Below the pieces are notes generated by a model. It saw nothing but the letters and a program-made list of their open reading frames with translations. It did not search any database and was not told the DNA's origin. A program made the translations under genes and the position numbers. This document shows, in pieces, positions 33,733 through 44,852 of a stretch of DNA of 64,000 bases. This DNA is from Capronia americana (Eukaryota > Ascomycota > Eurotiomycetes > Chaetothyriales > Herpotrichiellaceae), in the NCBI GenBank assembly GCA_016110215.1, contig JADWQD010000003.1, positions 124,001 through 188,000 of the forward strand, in the 5' to 3' direction. Position 1 is the stretch's first letter, and every line of letters begins with the position of its first letter.

Positions 33733-35332
33733 CGCGGTGCTTCGTCTGTGTTCTCTTCCCGGCCTTTACTGCGTGGCTGTCGCTATTATGGTCGGCTGGT
33801 AAGCGCTGGCCTGCTGCCCGCCTCGTTTCTCTGTGGGAAGCTGGCAACTAGAGGGGATGTCAAGGTGAGAGAATACGGTCAAAAGAGGTGCACTCTACGC
33901 AATGCAGCCAGTCACCGTATACGAGTAAGATGCAAGTGAGTACACGGACGGAGCGGCTATGCCGCTAAAGAATCAGACGGTCGAGAGGTACTTGCTAGCC
34001 ACCGCCTTGCTCTTGCCTCTTTCGAGAAAAAGCTCCCACACGGCCAGACCATCGGATGGATCTCGTATGAGTAATGTCGGGCGCCAGTGCTGGGTACTTC
34101 GTACTTGTGCCACCGTCGGGGAGGAACATGACTGGTGGCATCCAGCAACAGAGTTTCGTGCTCGCAGTCGTAGTGAGTTCGAGCTCACTGGCTCGTTACC
34201 GGCGTGCTTGGGTCAGCAGATTCCATGTCGGACGAGAAAGATAGAGATTCGGGCGAATGGCCGAGAGAACAGGCTGCGACGGTGGGGTGATGAGGATAAA
34301 CTTGGATGTATCGGGTAATCAGGCACATATCCGGCTTCGCATTCCTTGTCATGGAAGATTTCTCCGTGTGCCTGCTTTGTCGGCTTGCATTTGCAACTTA
34401 ATTAGTATTTACGATTTGTCCACCAGCTTCGACCGCTCCCTTGGAGGATGCGCTGCCTAGAGCTGGTAATCGTCGGATTGGTCGGCAATAAACGAGGTCG
34501 GGGCTTGTTGGGTAGTGAGAGCAAGGTGAAAAAGAATACTCGTAGACCAAACAAGCATTCAGGTTTCGTCATCCACCATCACCGCTTTTCTACCGAGCCG
34601 CGTTTTCCGCAATCCACCATCAAGACGGGTACTATGTATATTACTACCTCTCACATCACAGCCTTGTCCACACGCAGTCCAAAAATACGTGAAAGGCCCA
34701 TGCCCTCACGGCGCATAGTAAATGTAGTGGCCCAACAGAGGAGCACTCTTGGTGTCTTACCGAGCACCACAGTCCGCCATTCCCAATGTTAGTGGGACTA
34801 TGTGCTCACCGGAAATGCGCCTATCGCGCCCAAGTCATGAAGCTTCCGCGCCCGCATCCGGGCATTCCGGTCATTTACTTGTTGGGTGGCTGGGCGAAAT
34901 ATCCGTCTTTGCTGGTGGCTGGGTATGCGGCATGCTTCGGCTTTCGGACTTATGAGGATTCCGTATGCACACAATAGATACGTTCTCGCTTGCCGCTTCA
35001 CCATCTTCGTGTCCTTCTCGGCCCTTGCTGTTCTGTGCGACATCTTCTGGGCGACAGGCCGCTTGTTGCTGCTGATGCCAGCCAGGCATCAGAGTCGGGA
35101 GGCCTTGCACGCCGGAGGTTGCAGGACCGATTGCTGGTCCCGTCCATCACCTCGTACGTTCAGATTCACTGGGCAACGCTACTGGGTGCTTTGCATATCC
35201 GAGAATCTTCGCTTCACTTGCTGAACCGAGTGGCGATCTGTGTCTCGGGGATGCTCGATGACGCGAACACCATGTGGTACTCGCAGCTTCGAAAAATGGT
35301 GAGATTCCCATTGTTGCGCCTGCATGGGAGTT
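33733..35332. other. Intergenic, 1.6 kb, no gene recognised
   Basis: Between the PAP2-type gene and RCL1, both minus strand. Overlapping short ORFs on both strands without domains. No repeat noted. Confidence 0.5.
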
Positions 35333-36556
35333 TCAACCAATCTTCCGCCCGACGTTCCCGACTCCTCTGCCCACAACGCTGATCAAGAACTGTCCTTCCC
35401 CTTTCTCGTTGTTGACATCTCTTATACCCCATCCCGCGGCTCCGAAAGAGGTCAGATCCCTTGCGAGTTGAATCGTGTGCTCATTCGCCAAGACGTCCTT
35501 TCCGAGATGTACTCTACCGACATCCTCAGAACCCATGGACATCAATGTGATGACCGTTTCGACAGCTTCGAGACTCACACATCCACCTCTTTCGATGCTC
35601 TCAAGTAACTGGAATGCGCACATCCGGCCAATATCCTCAGGTGGTTTGCCTCCTTCCGGCGGGCTTGCTGAATCGGCTGAATAGAGACAGCCAGACGACG
35701 TCTCGGCGATTAGTGAAAGCCCGAAACCAAGGCCGACCTTCTTCTTTGCATTTGGATTGTCTTTTGTTGGCGCAGGCACCAGACTTGCGCTCGAGACATC
35801 GGAGAAGACATAGATATCCCCTGCAAATTGGTTCAACAGGCCCCTCGCAGCCTCAATCATTCTGGCGTTATTCTGCCCGCTCACGCCAGTCGAATAAGCC
35901 ACACCACGAATTTTCTTGACACGTCCGGGACTCATCAAGTGTAGCGTCTTGGGCAGTCTCAGCTGGTGCCCAAACACCAACTGCACCTCTCCTGCTCCGC
36001 CCATGCCCCTGGCTCCGGGGTTGGACCTCTTCAATATTCTCAGCTCAATATCTCTTTCAATACCGAACTTCGCGTAAAGCGGTAAAATCGCCGTGCGTAC
36101 GCTATCCACGGACATGTCTCCCCATGTCTCCGGCGTAGAACTCGTGATCACGCCCGGACCTGTAAAGATGATGTTGAACTTTGCTTTACTGAATGGAGCG
36201 AGTAGACACATGGGTATGAGGAAGTAGGACAGCCCCCTGCTATTCGTAACAGGAATTTCATGTGTCAGTACCCCCGAGACGGCTTCGGCGCCGCTTCCAG
36301 GAGCGGACCCCGTAATCAGTCCGGGCTTGTAGAGCAAGACGGTCCCTGTGTAGGAAATCTCAATGTGTGAGCCATTGGTCACGGCTTCGAGGAGGCGGAG
36401 GAAAGAGATTTCGTGCGGCGCGAGACCTGGATTTGTGGGTGAGTCAGGCCGGATTTGATCGATGCGAATGGCGCGGCCGAGGAGGGTGGCGAGAATCAGT
36501 CGTGAAGTGAGCTGCTTGTGGGAGGAGAAGCGGAGGGGTGGTTGAGAGGTGGACAT
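35333..36556 (-). CDS. RCL1: RNA 3'-terminal phosphate cyclase-like protein Rcl1
   Basis: A single exon of 407 residues, about 40 longer than yeast Rcl1 (367). Rcl1 acts in the nucleolus with Bms1 in 18S rRNA processing at site A2. The start matches the family: FSSHKQLTSRLILATLLGRAIRI, then GLAPHEISFLRLLEAVTNGS, PGLITGS, and RGLSYFLIPMCLLAPF. The late RIG/GGCV region is present as IERGGCVS. Family members lack the catalytic His of true cyclases. The extra length is in Gly/Ala/Pro-rich loops. Divergent from the 3-hydroxyanthranilate dioxygenase gene. Confidence 0.93.
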   Translation of the reverse strand: MSTSQPPLRFSSHKQLTSRLILATLLGRAIRIDQIRPDSPTNPGLAPHEISFLRLLEAVTNGSHIEISYTGTVLLYKPGLITGSAPGSGAEAVSGVLTHEIPVTNSRGLSYFLIPMCLLAPFSKAKFNIIFTGPGVITSSTPETWGDMSVDSVRTAILPLYAKFGIERDIELRILKRSNPGARGMGGAGEVQLVFGHQLRLPKTLHLMSPGRVKKIRGVAYSTGVSGQNNARMIEAARGLLNQFAGDIYVFSDVSSASLVPAPTKDNPNAKKKVGLGFGLSLIAETSSGCLYSADSASPPEGGKPPEDIGRMCAFQLLESIERGGCVSLEAVETVITLMSMGSEDVGRVHLGKDVLANEHTIQLARDLTSFGAAGWGIRDVNNEKGEGQFLISVVGRGVGNVGRKIG

Positions 36557-37927
36557 TGCGATAGCAGAAGCGTCAGCTGTTCTTCATGGTCGTCGTGGAA
36601 GATAGATTTCTTCACAATCACAGCGCAGTTGCGAGCGAAATCAACTTTTTCCCCCGCATTCGCAGCCGCTTCTCCAAATCGGTGAAATAACGGCCTACAT
36701 ACTCGTACTGGCACAGCAGTGACCGTGATGATTGAATCTGCAGTCTACTCTCTGCAGCGATGCCTATACCATCCTGCACGTCCTGGACAGTCTCAGAAAT
36801 GCCTGGGTTTCCACCAGTCAGAGGTGGATGGCTGCTTCGACAGCATCCATCGCCGATACAGGGAATTGGAGTCTATCCAGTCGCGCCTTTCCGCAGGGAT
36901 TCAGCCTGATGCCAATCTCCATATCCTTGAATATCATCGTCGGCATCTGCGCTGCACGCTGTTCTCTGTGTCTCTGGATGCCTCTCCAGCAGTTATAATT
37001 AACTTGGAATTGACATGTCTACAACCAACAGCGTTGGCGCCCCATCGAGGAGATCCCTAATCGGAAATCCGCTGATGTTTTCAGGCTATTCACCCCTTTC
37101 AGCGCTTCGACGTCCATCATAATAAGAATTTTAGCACATAAGACGAGGGAGCACCACTGACTGAGGGCGACGACCGCCAGGAGCAAGACCATGGGCATAG
37201 ATACAATGCTCAAAGACCATTCAGGGATAGTCGAACGTGCTCGCGCGCAAGAGTGGTAATTAACTGCCCTTTATCGCTTTCCTCTCGCCTCTATTTTCGA
37301 ATATGGAGCATTGACTGTGATCAAGACCGCACACGGTCGTTAGGCTGATAACACTCTCCCCAGTTCGAAGACACACAACGGCGGGACGTTGCCTGGCTAT
37401 GACAATGCCAACCTCACCTCCTGGAGATAGTATCGTGATGGGGGCTCAAAAATAGGTGGCTAGAAGCCGTGCAGCTTGCGTTCTATATTGCGGCCCTGGT
37501 CAAGCGTCAGGTCTGATGTGAGATAGTGCAGAGGGTGTACCTACGCACCTACGGTAGACAGTAAGATCAGACGCTGCGCGTACCTCGTACACGTCGTGCG
37601 CGTTGCAGAACCCCGCATCACGAAATTCCTCCACCCCGGAACATTTAGAGGCCGACCCTCTCTTTCGCCTCGAGATTCGCGAGAATGATTTGATGACCGC
37701 ACCGACTGACTGATTGACGTCCGATCACGGGCCGCGACTTCGCGACGACTCGCATTTGTAAAACCTCAGAGAGAACGTAGCCGCCGCAGTCAATGAACCC
37801 CCCTAGGATATTCAACAGCTCTCTACGTCGGTTTTTAAGTGAGGATCCTTCGAGAGTGCTAAGAAGTACACTCCGCGTCATCGCCCCGCGATCAAGCATC
37901 TTCCAGTCGAGAAGGACGCTGTCCAGC
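36557..37927. other. Divergent intergenic region, RCL1 / BNA1
   Basis: 1.37 kb holding both promoters. An in-frame upstream ATG of the dioxygenase lies at 37793 (see findings). No other feature recognised. Confidence 0.5.
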
Positions 37928-38610
37928 ATGGCTTTGAATCTGCCGAAATGGTATGTTGCACGGTGGTGTGGCGTCGAGGGCGTTGAGTGTATGAGTCAAT
38001 CAACTCGATGAGTCGGCGAGGGCACATAATGTGTTGTACGTTTTGCCTAACAGGTTCGTGTAGGCTGAAAGACAACTCGCATCTTCTCAAGCCTCCCATC
38101 AACAATTACTGCGTCTATGCCCCCTCGACGTCGACGGGCGGCCTTACCGTCATGGTTGTCGGCGGCCCAAACGCTCGCACGGACTACCATATCAACACCA
38201 CGCCCGAGTTCTTCTACCAGCATAAGGGCTCAATGCTGCTGAAGACCATGGACACCTCGACAACACCGCATACACCCGTCGATGTCCCCATCCACGAGAA
38301 CTCCATGTTCCTCCTCCCTCCGAACACGCCGCATAACCCGGTCCGGTTCGCAGATACGGTGGGTGTCGTGCTCGAACAGCCTCGCCCAGAAGACTCGGTC
38401 GACACGCTGAGGTGGTACTGCAAGAGTTGTAACAATATTGTCCACGAAGCGAGCTTCCATCTGACAGACCTGGGTACGCAGATCAAGGAAGGAGTGTTGG
38501 CATTTGAGAATGATATGGATGCTCGGACGTGTAAGAACTGTGGTACGGTCGCGACTTCAAAGCCAGCCCCCGGTGAAATTCAACAACCTCCGAGGTTCCC
38601 CGAGGATTGA
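37928..38610 (+). CDS. BNA1: 3-hydroxyanthranilate 3,4-dioxygenase
   Basis: Two exons, 37928-37950 and 38064-38610, give 189 residues, the normal length. The 113-bp intron (GTATGT...GTAG) splits the Trp codon and rebuilds LNLPKWLKDNSHLL, the family's start. The enzyme opens 3-hydroxyanthranilate toward quinolinate in de novo NAD synthesis, in the cytosol. Iron ligands His50, Glu56 and His98 and substrate arginines Arg46 and Arg102 are present. The C-terminal zinc site has two CxxC pairs, Cys127/Cys130 and Cys164/Cys167. The ATG at 37928 has A at -3 and G at +4. An in-frame ATG at 37793 would add 45 residues rich in Arg and Ser, possibly a mitochondrial presequence, but its context is poor. 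The 3' end is 16 bp from the stop of MSH1. Confidence 0.93.
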
Positions 38611-38626
38611 TGGAATACACAGGAGG

Positions 38627-41600
38627 TCATCCGGCCGTAGCCATAGACGAGGTGCCTTCGGCTTCTGCTGCCTCAACCGGCGGCTGTACGTGTATATTAT
38701 GCTTTTCAGCCAGAATCTGGTCCAGCACGCTCTCCGCGACCTTGAGCGCTGTCGAAGGCATCCCAGCCAGTTTGGCGACCTTGAGTGCATGAGACTGTCT
38801 GTTGATGCCCCTTTTCAGACGGTGCATAAACGTGAAAGAGCCGCTGCCGTCCTCGAGCACGTCAGTGCAGTAGCATGCCAGTTTCGGCCAGTCTCGAGTC
38901 ATATCTGCCAAAGTATGGAAATGGGTCGCAAACAGGGTCCGACATTTGTTGGTATGGTAAAGGTGATGTAGGCTCGCGTAACCTACTGCCGTACCATCTT
39001 CTGGAGTTGTCCCTCGTCCGACCTCGTCCATGATCACAAACGACCTCGACGTAGCATGCTTCAGGATGGCGGCTGTTTCAAGCATTTCCACCATAAAGGT
39101 AGATTGGTCTCGGAACAGATCATCTGCAGCCCCAATGCGACTGAAGATCTGGTCGACAACACCAATCTCCGCATGAACAGCAGGCACGTATGACCCAGTT
39201 TGAGCGAGAATGGTCAGCAAGGCATTTTGTCGTAGAAAGGTGCTCTTTCCGCCCATGTTTGGACCTGTCACCAGCCATATTCTCTCATTGTGGTCTAGGA
39301 CAAGGTTGTTGCTCACAAAAGATCTGCCTTGCTCCTCAAGGCCCAGTTTGACCGTTGGATGTCGTCCGCCGATGATCTTGAGCTCCGTACTAGAGTTGAG
39401 GATAGGACGAACCCAGGCCTGCTCTCTAGCCAAGGTCGCGAACCCGCTTGCGACGTCCAACTCGTCCATGACAGCAGCGTTGTGGCGCAACTTCACGAGG
39501 TTTTTGATAACAAGCTCTCTCAAGCTGGCAAAGATTCGTTTCTCCTCGTCTCGGACATTGGATATCGCTTGATCTATCTGGCGGCCAAGTCGCGTCCAGT
39601 CAGACAGGTAAAAGGATCGGGTGCTCTTTGACGATGACACCATCCTGGCATGCAATGTTTCTAACGCCTCTCGATTGAAGCCAGTTGCGCTGCGAATGTG
39701 GCAGATGTGGCCTAGGCCAGGCGTGGATTTGAGAATCAGAGTCGGTGCACGTAGCTGCGTTCGAAGCCTGTTTGCGAGGTCAACTTTCTCAATGTGTAAT
39801 GCATCAAGATCTTCGTGGAGTCGCAGCAATGGTTCGCTGGCACCGCGGCGCATGATCCAGGGCTCCTCAAGCTCGATTTCTTCCCTCTTCGCTTCGTCAG
39901 ATTTGCTCCGGGTACGAACTGCTTTGGGAAGCGATTCTACTTCTTGTGGAGCAGTCTGTAGAACCACCTCATGAGCCATGGCTGCGACATCTGCTGCTTC
40001 ATCCTCTTCCATTCGATGTTTCTGCATCAAACCTTCTTCGTCGATTGCTGACGCTATCTTGGCCTGCAGCTCAATAGGCCCTTCCAAATCTAGCCGCTGT
40101 AGAAGTCTGTCAAGGCAATGGCGAACGGGCGTCTCCTGCCCCGGCTCGACGATCGGACTGCTTGGGTCAAAGGCTGGTCGCAAAAGCTCGTGGGTTGCTA
40201 CGGTTTCCGAGATGGCACTGGCTAATGACAACATGTCATCAGCATCACCTTTGTTGAGGGCAAATTTCTGCACAATTCGTTGGACGTCGAACGTGCGCTG
40301 CAGTCGGAAGATCAGCAACTCGGTAAGTTCTTCGTTGTCGACGAAGGTAGTGACGAGCTCAAGCCGATCGTTGATCTCTGCTAAAGAGGCAGAAGGAGAA
40401 GTCAAACGATCGCGGAGAAGGCGAGCGCCACTTTTTGTCGATGTTCTCTTAACGGCATGAAAAAGGCTTCCCTTTCCAAAGCCTTCTCGAGAGGTTTCCA
40501 AGATCTCAAGCCCTCTGAGGCTGTTCCGGTCGATATTCAGAATCGCGTGGAGCTCCCTCTGACGCGGCGGCTGCAGACGGACCTGAAGACCTTGCAGTCG
40601 GTTTCGGACATAATCCAGCAATTGATGTCCCGCAGCCTTCTCACCAATGGTGAAAGTGCCATCAGCATTGTCCGACACTGGAGACTCCAACATTTGGTTC
40701 CACTCGCTCATGGACACAAAGTCACTATCTGGTCGATGTAACGTGAGCAGACGATGGTCATGGCCCACGATGTTCTGTACTTCATCACGAATATTCCCCG
40801 ACACATCGTACGGAAGGATGATTTCGCGGGGAGCAATCCGTGTTAACGCCGAGGATAAGGAACTCCGAAGAGTTGTTTGCGTGTAAAAATCACCAGTCGA
40901 CAGATCCAACCATGCGAGCCCAATCTTCTGTTCGGGCAGTGTTTCCGACGTACTACCTCCCCCGGCGGCATTCGAGGCAGATACAGCTGTCTGTGGATGA
41001 ACGGACAGCAGAAAGTTGTATTCATAAGGGTCCAGGAACTTCTCGTCAATGAGAGTGCCTGGTGTGATTACACGCGTTACACGCCTATCGTGCTTCAAAC
41101 CACCAGATTTGACCTTCCCCGAAGTCTGAACCAGAAACTCTTCGCAGATGGCAACGTATTTGTTCAGATCTTGTACCAGCATTTTCAGGAATCTGTCCAG
41201 CTGAAAGAACGGGAAGCCTGCCATTGCGACGGGCCCCAGCTTAGTCTGTTTGTAGCCAACCTTGAGATTGAGAAGAGGTCCACATTCTTCTGCCTGCTCG
41301 AAATACAGCTCGTAAAAATTACCAACTCTTGTGAGGAGCACGCAGTTGTCAAACTTGGCCATGTTGGACTTGGCCCCTTGGAGCACCGTCGGGTATTGAG
41401 GTTCATCGTCGGTAGGTAATTCGGGGAGAGAGCCTGCCTGGATTTCGCCCTGTTGTAGCTCTTTCACCTTCTTTCTCGTCACCGTCTTCACGCCTCTGAG
41501 CTGGCCATGGGCGGGATTGCAGTGGGTTGAGGCTGGTAATTTCGGTCGAGCAAGAAGTCTTCGAGAGACGGGTAGTGTCCGCGGGGAAAGAATGCTTTCT

Positions 41601-41647
41601 AGCCATCGGAGGTCTCGGGCATTGAGCGCTCTGGTAAGTAGCCGCAT
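38627..41647 (-). CDS. MSH1: Mitochondrial DNA mismatch repair protein Msh1 (MutS family)
   Basis: A single exon of 1006 residues. The first true ATG is at 41647; the codon before it is GTG. An N-terminal stretch of about 60 residues rich in Arg, Leu and Ser is a likely mitochondrial presequence. MutS domain I begins at KFDNCVLLTRVGNFYELYF, with the Phe-x-Glu mismatch-reading element (FYE). The clamp and lever helices follow. The ATPase has Walker A TGPNMGGKSTFLRQ (about residue 790) and Walker B IMDEVGRGTTPEDG (about 870). Msh1 guards mitochondrial DNA. It is divergent from zinc-ribbon gene B and convergent on BNA1. Confidence 0.96.
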   Translation of the reverse strand: MRLLTRALNARDLRWLESILSPRTLPVSRRLLARPKLPASTHCNPAHGQLRGVKTVTRKKVKELQQGEIQAGSLPELPTDDEPQYPTVLQGAKSNMAKFDNCVLLTRVGNFYELYFEQAEECGPLLNLKVGYKQTKLGPVAMAGFPFFQLDRFLKMLVQDLNKYVAICEEFLVQTSGKVKSGGLKHDRRVTRVITPGTLIDEKFLDPYEYNFLLSVHPQTAVSASNAAGGGSTSETLPEQKIGLAWLDLSTGDFYTQTTLRSSLSSALTRIAPREIILPYDVSGNIRDEVQNIVGHDHRLLTLHRPDSDFVSMSEWNQMLESPVSDNADGTFTIGEKAAGHQLLDYVRNRLQGLQVRLQPPRQRELHAILNIDRNSLRGLEILETSREGFGKGSLFHAVKRTSTKSGARLLRDRLTSPSASLAEINDRLELVTTFVDNEELTELLIFRLQRTFDVQRIVQKFALNKGDADDMLSLASAISETVATHELLRPAFDPSSPIVEPGQETPVRHCLDRLLQRLDLEGPIELQAKIASAIDEEGLMQKHRMEEDEAADVAAMAHEVVLQTAPQEVESLPKAVRTRSKSDEAKREEIELEEPWIMRRGASEPLLRLHEDLDALHIEKVDLANRLRTQLRAPTLILKSTPGLGHICHIRSATGFNREALETLHARMVSSSKSTRSFYLSDWTRLGRQIDQAISNVRDEEKRIFASLRELVIKNLVKLRHNAAVMDELDVASGFATLAREQAWVRPILNSSTELKIIGGRHPTVKLGLEEQGRSFVSNNLVLDHNERIWLVTGPNMGGKSTFLRQNALLTILAQTGSYVPAVHAEIGVVDQIFSRIGAADDLFRDQSTFMVEMLETAAILKHATSRSFVIMDEVGRGTTPEDGTAVGYASLHHLYHTNKCRTLFATHFHTLADMTRDWPKLACYCTDVLEDGSGSFTFMHRLKRGINRQSHALKVAKLAGMPSTALKVAESVLDQILAEKHNIHVQPPVEAAEAEGTSSMATAG

Positions 41648-42278
41648 CACCTTACTTCCGCTGGAAGATGGAAGCCACGTCGAGATGAGAGGTTGACGCG
41701 ATCTGGGAACGCGTCAAATGCTAGTGCGAGGGTGGTGTTGGCGAGGCGGAAAGCTCCGCTCCTCAGGCAACTAACTCACTGACAACCTCATTCATCCTTC
41801 TCCTACAGTTGACCCAGGTACTCGTTCGGAGAATCTGGAGCCAACCTGGTGCTTGATGCCAGGAGCTGTCATGTCCAACACGTTCTGGTGTCATGTTTGT
41901 GCTGTTGTCTGCTTTGAAACAATGAATCCAAGTTGAACCAAGCTCCATCACATTGCAGGCGCGATAGAAGCTAGGTGGGACCTCAAAGAGAACTGATATT
42001 AGCAGCTATGGGGATACAAAGATGTCTTTGTTGACGCTGACGAGCTCTAGCAATCAATCGAACACAATGTCTCCTGAGATATCGGGAGTGGCTATGTCAC
42101 TCCCAATCACTGCAGCCTCGCTCCAACCTCACTGCCTCACCTCTACAAAAGCAGTGGACCTTGGCCACCGAAAAGCGCGCCGACTGTTGACATAGCAACA
42201 TTCCCTCCTGGCTACCGTCTGATCTTTTGGCTCTGTCACCCCTACAGTCCGCACGCAATTTGCAGATAGCTTCACGGT
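41648..42278. other. Divergent intergenic region, MSH1 / zinc-ribbon gene B
   Basis: 631 bp with both promoters. A CT-rich stretch precedes the gene B ATG, as is common near fungal transcription starts. No specific site recognised. Confidence 0.5.
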
Positions 42279-43939
42279 ATGGATGGTGTCTGCATCGGGT
42301 GTAGATTCCTATGGCCCAACGTTCCAGGCCGCTTCTGCGCTGGGTGCGGTCAGGAGCTGTTCCTGCGTCCGACTAGAGATGGAGCACCCCCGGAGGCAGG
42401 CAATAGCCTGGTTCATGCGACCGCTTCGAGCGAGGCTCAGACGACTCTCCAACTCAACTCTTTCCGCCTTGCAGAGAATGGCAACCCTCAGCAGAACAAC
42501 AACAGCGAGGTGGGTTCTGCAGCCACGGTAGCAGAGAGCCAGACGACTTGCTTTTCCAAGTCCCGCCCACCACCTACGCACGGCGGAACGCAGCGTGACA
42601 ATCCCTCATCCAACAGCTTGACGTCGCCGTCCCCTATGGAAGGAGTTCAAATCGCTCGCAACCCAGTCGAAGCAATATTGCAGCCACGGAACCTGCCACC
42701 CACACCAGCCGCACTCAGTCTCCCAGCAGTCGGGCAACAACCAAATCCACCTGAAGGGGTTGCTGTAGGGCAACACCACAGCTCTATTCCGTCCGGTAGC
42801 GATAGAACAGACTCTGTAGCCGAGATACGCGAGACCCATACCGTTGAGAACCCACCGGGATCTGCTGCAGCGCCTCCGACTTTGCAACAACGCACAATGA
42901 TCAAACTTGAAGAGACTGGACCCCTTACATCGGACTTATCCTCCTTCCAACCCAGAGACGCGAGGTCTAGGTCGCCGCCTAGGGCCCGTGATCCAGATGG
43001 AGCAGGTGCCCACAGCCGATACAGAGAACGAAATCCACGTCGCCACAGTCCTTCACGTCCGTTGCCTCCCACACAACCAGCGCTCTATCGAGATTCTCTC
43101 CCCTGGAAAGTTTTCCTTGACAGGTTCCACGAAAGCTCTCCCACCGATGCCCTCCCCACACTGGCCAGCTTCTGGGGCGAGTTCTATCAAGGAGCGAGCA
43201 TGGAAGCTGACGACACTCCGACAACAATGCTACACATCAAGGACATTGCGCATCGATTGATCACGCACTTCAATACCTTCAATTCCTTTGTGAGAAAGCG
43301 AGATGAATTTCTCTCAGAGGTCGCCCGCTACCTTGTAGCTCGAGTGAGCGAGCCTTGTTATAGGGCATGGGAGTTGCGACGAAAGGACTGCAACAACACA
43401 ACTCTGCGGTACTTGCTAGAGTTGTTGATGTTCTCTCACAACTTACAGTACTTCCTGATCAGAAAGCCTTTGCTAGGAGCTAGCGCCCCGGGGCCCTCAA
43501 ATGCCGAATTCGCACGCTATCTCTTTTCCATCAGGCACCAGCGAGCAACTGTTCAGATCAGCCAGGAGGAATACCAAACGTGCTTGGTCCAGCTTAACCA
43601 GTACCGCGAGAAGTACTCGAACCAGAGAGAGAGAGCCCTGGATATGCTACAGGAGGACATAGAGTGAGTCTACCTACCCCAGTCATGACGAGTCGCCCAG
43701 AATCCCGCCATGTTTGACGGCCCCTCGTTAGCCTAATGTAGGTCTCAAGCTAACGGGAATGCAGTCTCCACGCAGGAGAGAATCGCCAGACCAGAATGAT
43801 CCGAGATTGTTTCCTATGCCTACAGAATGTGATGCCCCGTCCCGGAAGAGCGGTTTTTCTGAGGATTCTCTCCCCGGAGGGCTTCCCCTTGCCCGATGTT
43901 GCCATGGCTGCAAAACGCTGGCATGGACACACTGTCTGA
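42279..43939 (+). CDS. Zinc-ribbon protein of unknown function (family member B)
   Basis: Two exons, 42279-43663 and 43765-43939, give 519 residues. The N-terminus is a compact zinc ribbon with Cys5, Cys8, Cys20 and Cys23 (C-x2-C-x11-C-x2-C) ending in a Gln-Glu-Leu-Phe-Leu-Arg. Residues 30-290 are disordered, rich in Pro, Ser, Gln and Asn, with an Arg/Ser-rich patch. A helical C-terminal region follows and matches gene C: FNTFNSFVRKRDEFLSEVARYL and a Cys-Asn-x-Thr helix. Exon 1 would stop at TGA directly after the splice site, but GTGAGT spans that stop, CTAAC lies before the acceptor, and exon 2 continues the alignment with gene C, including LSPEGFPLPDV against ISPADFPLPDV. Intron 43664-43764 is 101 bp. 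No known domain was recognised in the C-terminal part. Confidence 0.75.
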
Positions 43940-44591
43940 TTGGGGTGAAGCGATGCGGTGTGGAACAAACCGAGATCGCCTAGTCGTTGAAGAGTGCTTT
44001 TTGCCCACACAGCACAAGCAGTGATCGGGCAAATGATGCCTCTGCGGACTCGTGCGTTGACTGAAAGTAGACCGAACTGGTGCAATGCGGAAAACGACCG
44101 GACAAAGGGTTTGAGTGCGTGGTTGGGATGTGATTTGGAATCTCATCGGGTTGAACGCCCATTCTGACGGACCAACACCTGTGTAGGCAGCTGGCGAGGA
44201 ACAAGGCATAGATTGGCATGAGATATTGTTACCAACAAGTGTAGCCCATGTTGTACGAAGGAAAGACAAATGGCATGCCACGCGCAGCCTGATAGATGGC
44301 GGAATTATCAACCCAGCCCTGCTATCCCAGTCCCACTCAGAATACGGAGCAGCTAGTAACGGCAAAACTGTACAATTCACGAACAAAGACCTCACCATAT
44401 GGAAGGGACACGTCTCGATCTGAACTGTTTTTCTTTTATGTTATCATTTCTCTAACCACGGACGAAGAGCCTGCTTCGGCATGACTTACTTAGCTTGCAT
44501 GATTCGATCCCTACTGAATCGCACTCCAGTTGGGCCAGCTTTCTCTTGCCGCAACTTGCTCTTGCTCTTCACAATCTAGAGAAATGGCCAC
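43940..44591. other. Intergenic, 650 bp
   Basis: 3' flank of gene B. An ORF in another frame overlaps its second exon but is not supported by the paralogue. No other feature. Confidence 0.5.
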
Positions 44592-44852
44592 TCAACGGTG
44601 TCGAGTATAGGCTCGAGGCGGCTGACGCGGTCGTCGATCCCATGACGCCATGTTTCCTAAGACTTGCGAAGCTCCATCCATGTCGTCGTGACGGCGGCGC
44701 GTGCGATGGCGGGACTCACCTGGCCACTGGCTAGCATAATGGGCTTCGAAATCGTCGTCGTCGCTTCCACCTCGGCACAAGCAGAGTAGGATTGCGAGAA
44801 CGGCGACGATGCCGGCAATGATTCCAACAATGGCACCTGTGCTGATGGTCAT
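44592..44852 (-). CDS. Small single-TM protein (86 residues), hypothetical
   Basis: The ORF begins with a hydrophobic helix, TGAIVGIIAGIVAVLAILL, ending in CLCRGG and a run of four Asp, then a polar Arg-rich tail. The ATG has a favourable context (ATC before ATG, A at -3). Bias toward a membrane helix followed by a stop-transfer-like basic/cysteine boundary suggests a real small type III membrane protein. The Cys pair could be palmitoylated. A good donor (CAG-GTGAGT) lies after the YASQW segment, at about 44730 on the plus strand, so the tail may differ if an intron is present. I do not recognise a family. A chance ORF is possible. Confidence 0.42.
   Translation of the reverse strand: MTISTGAIVGIIAGIVAVLAILLCLCRGGSDDDDFEAHYASQWPGESRHRTRRRHDDMDGASQVLGNMASWDRRPRQPPRAYTRHR

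Noticed and set aside
43759..43983. ORF of 75 codons with a Cys-rich tail (CCHGC...C) after gene B
   Set aside because: It reads exon 2 of gene B in another frame; the frame matching gene C is preferred.
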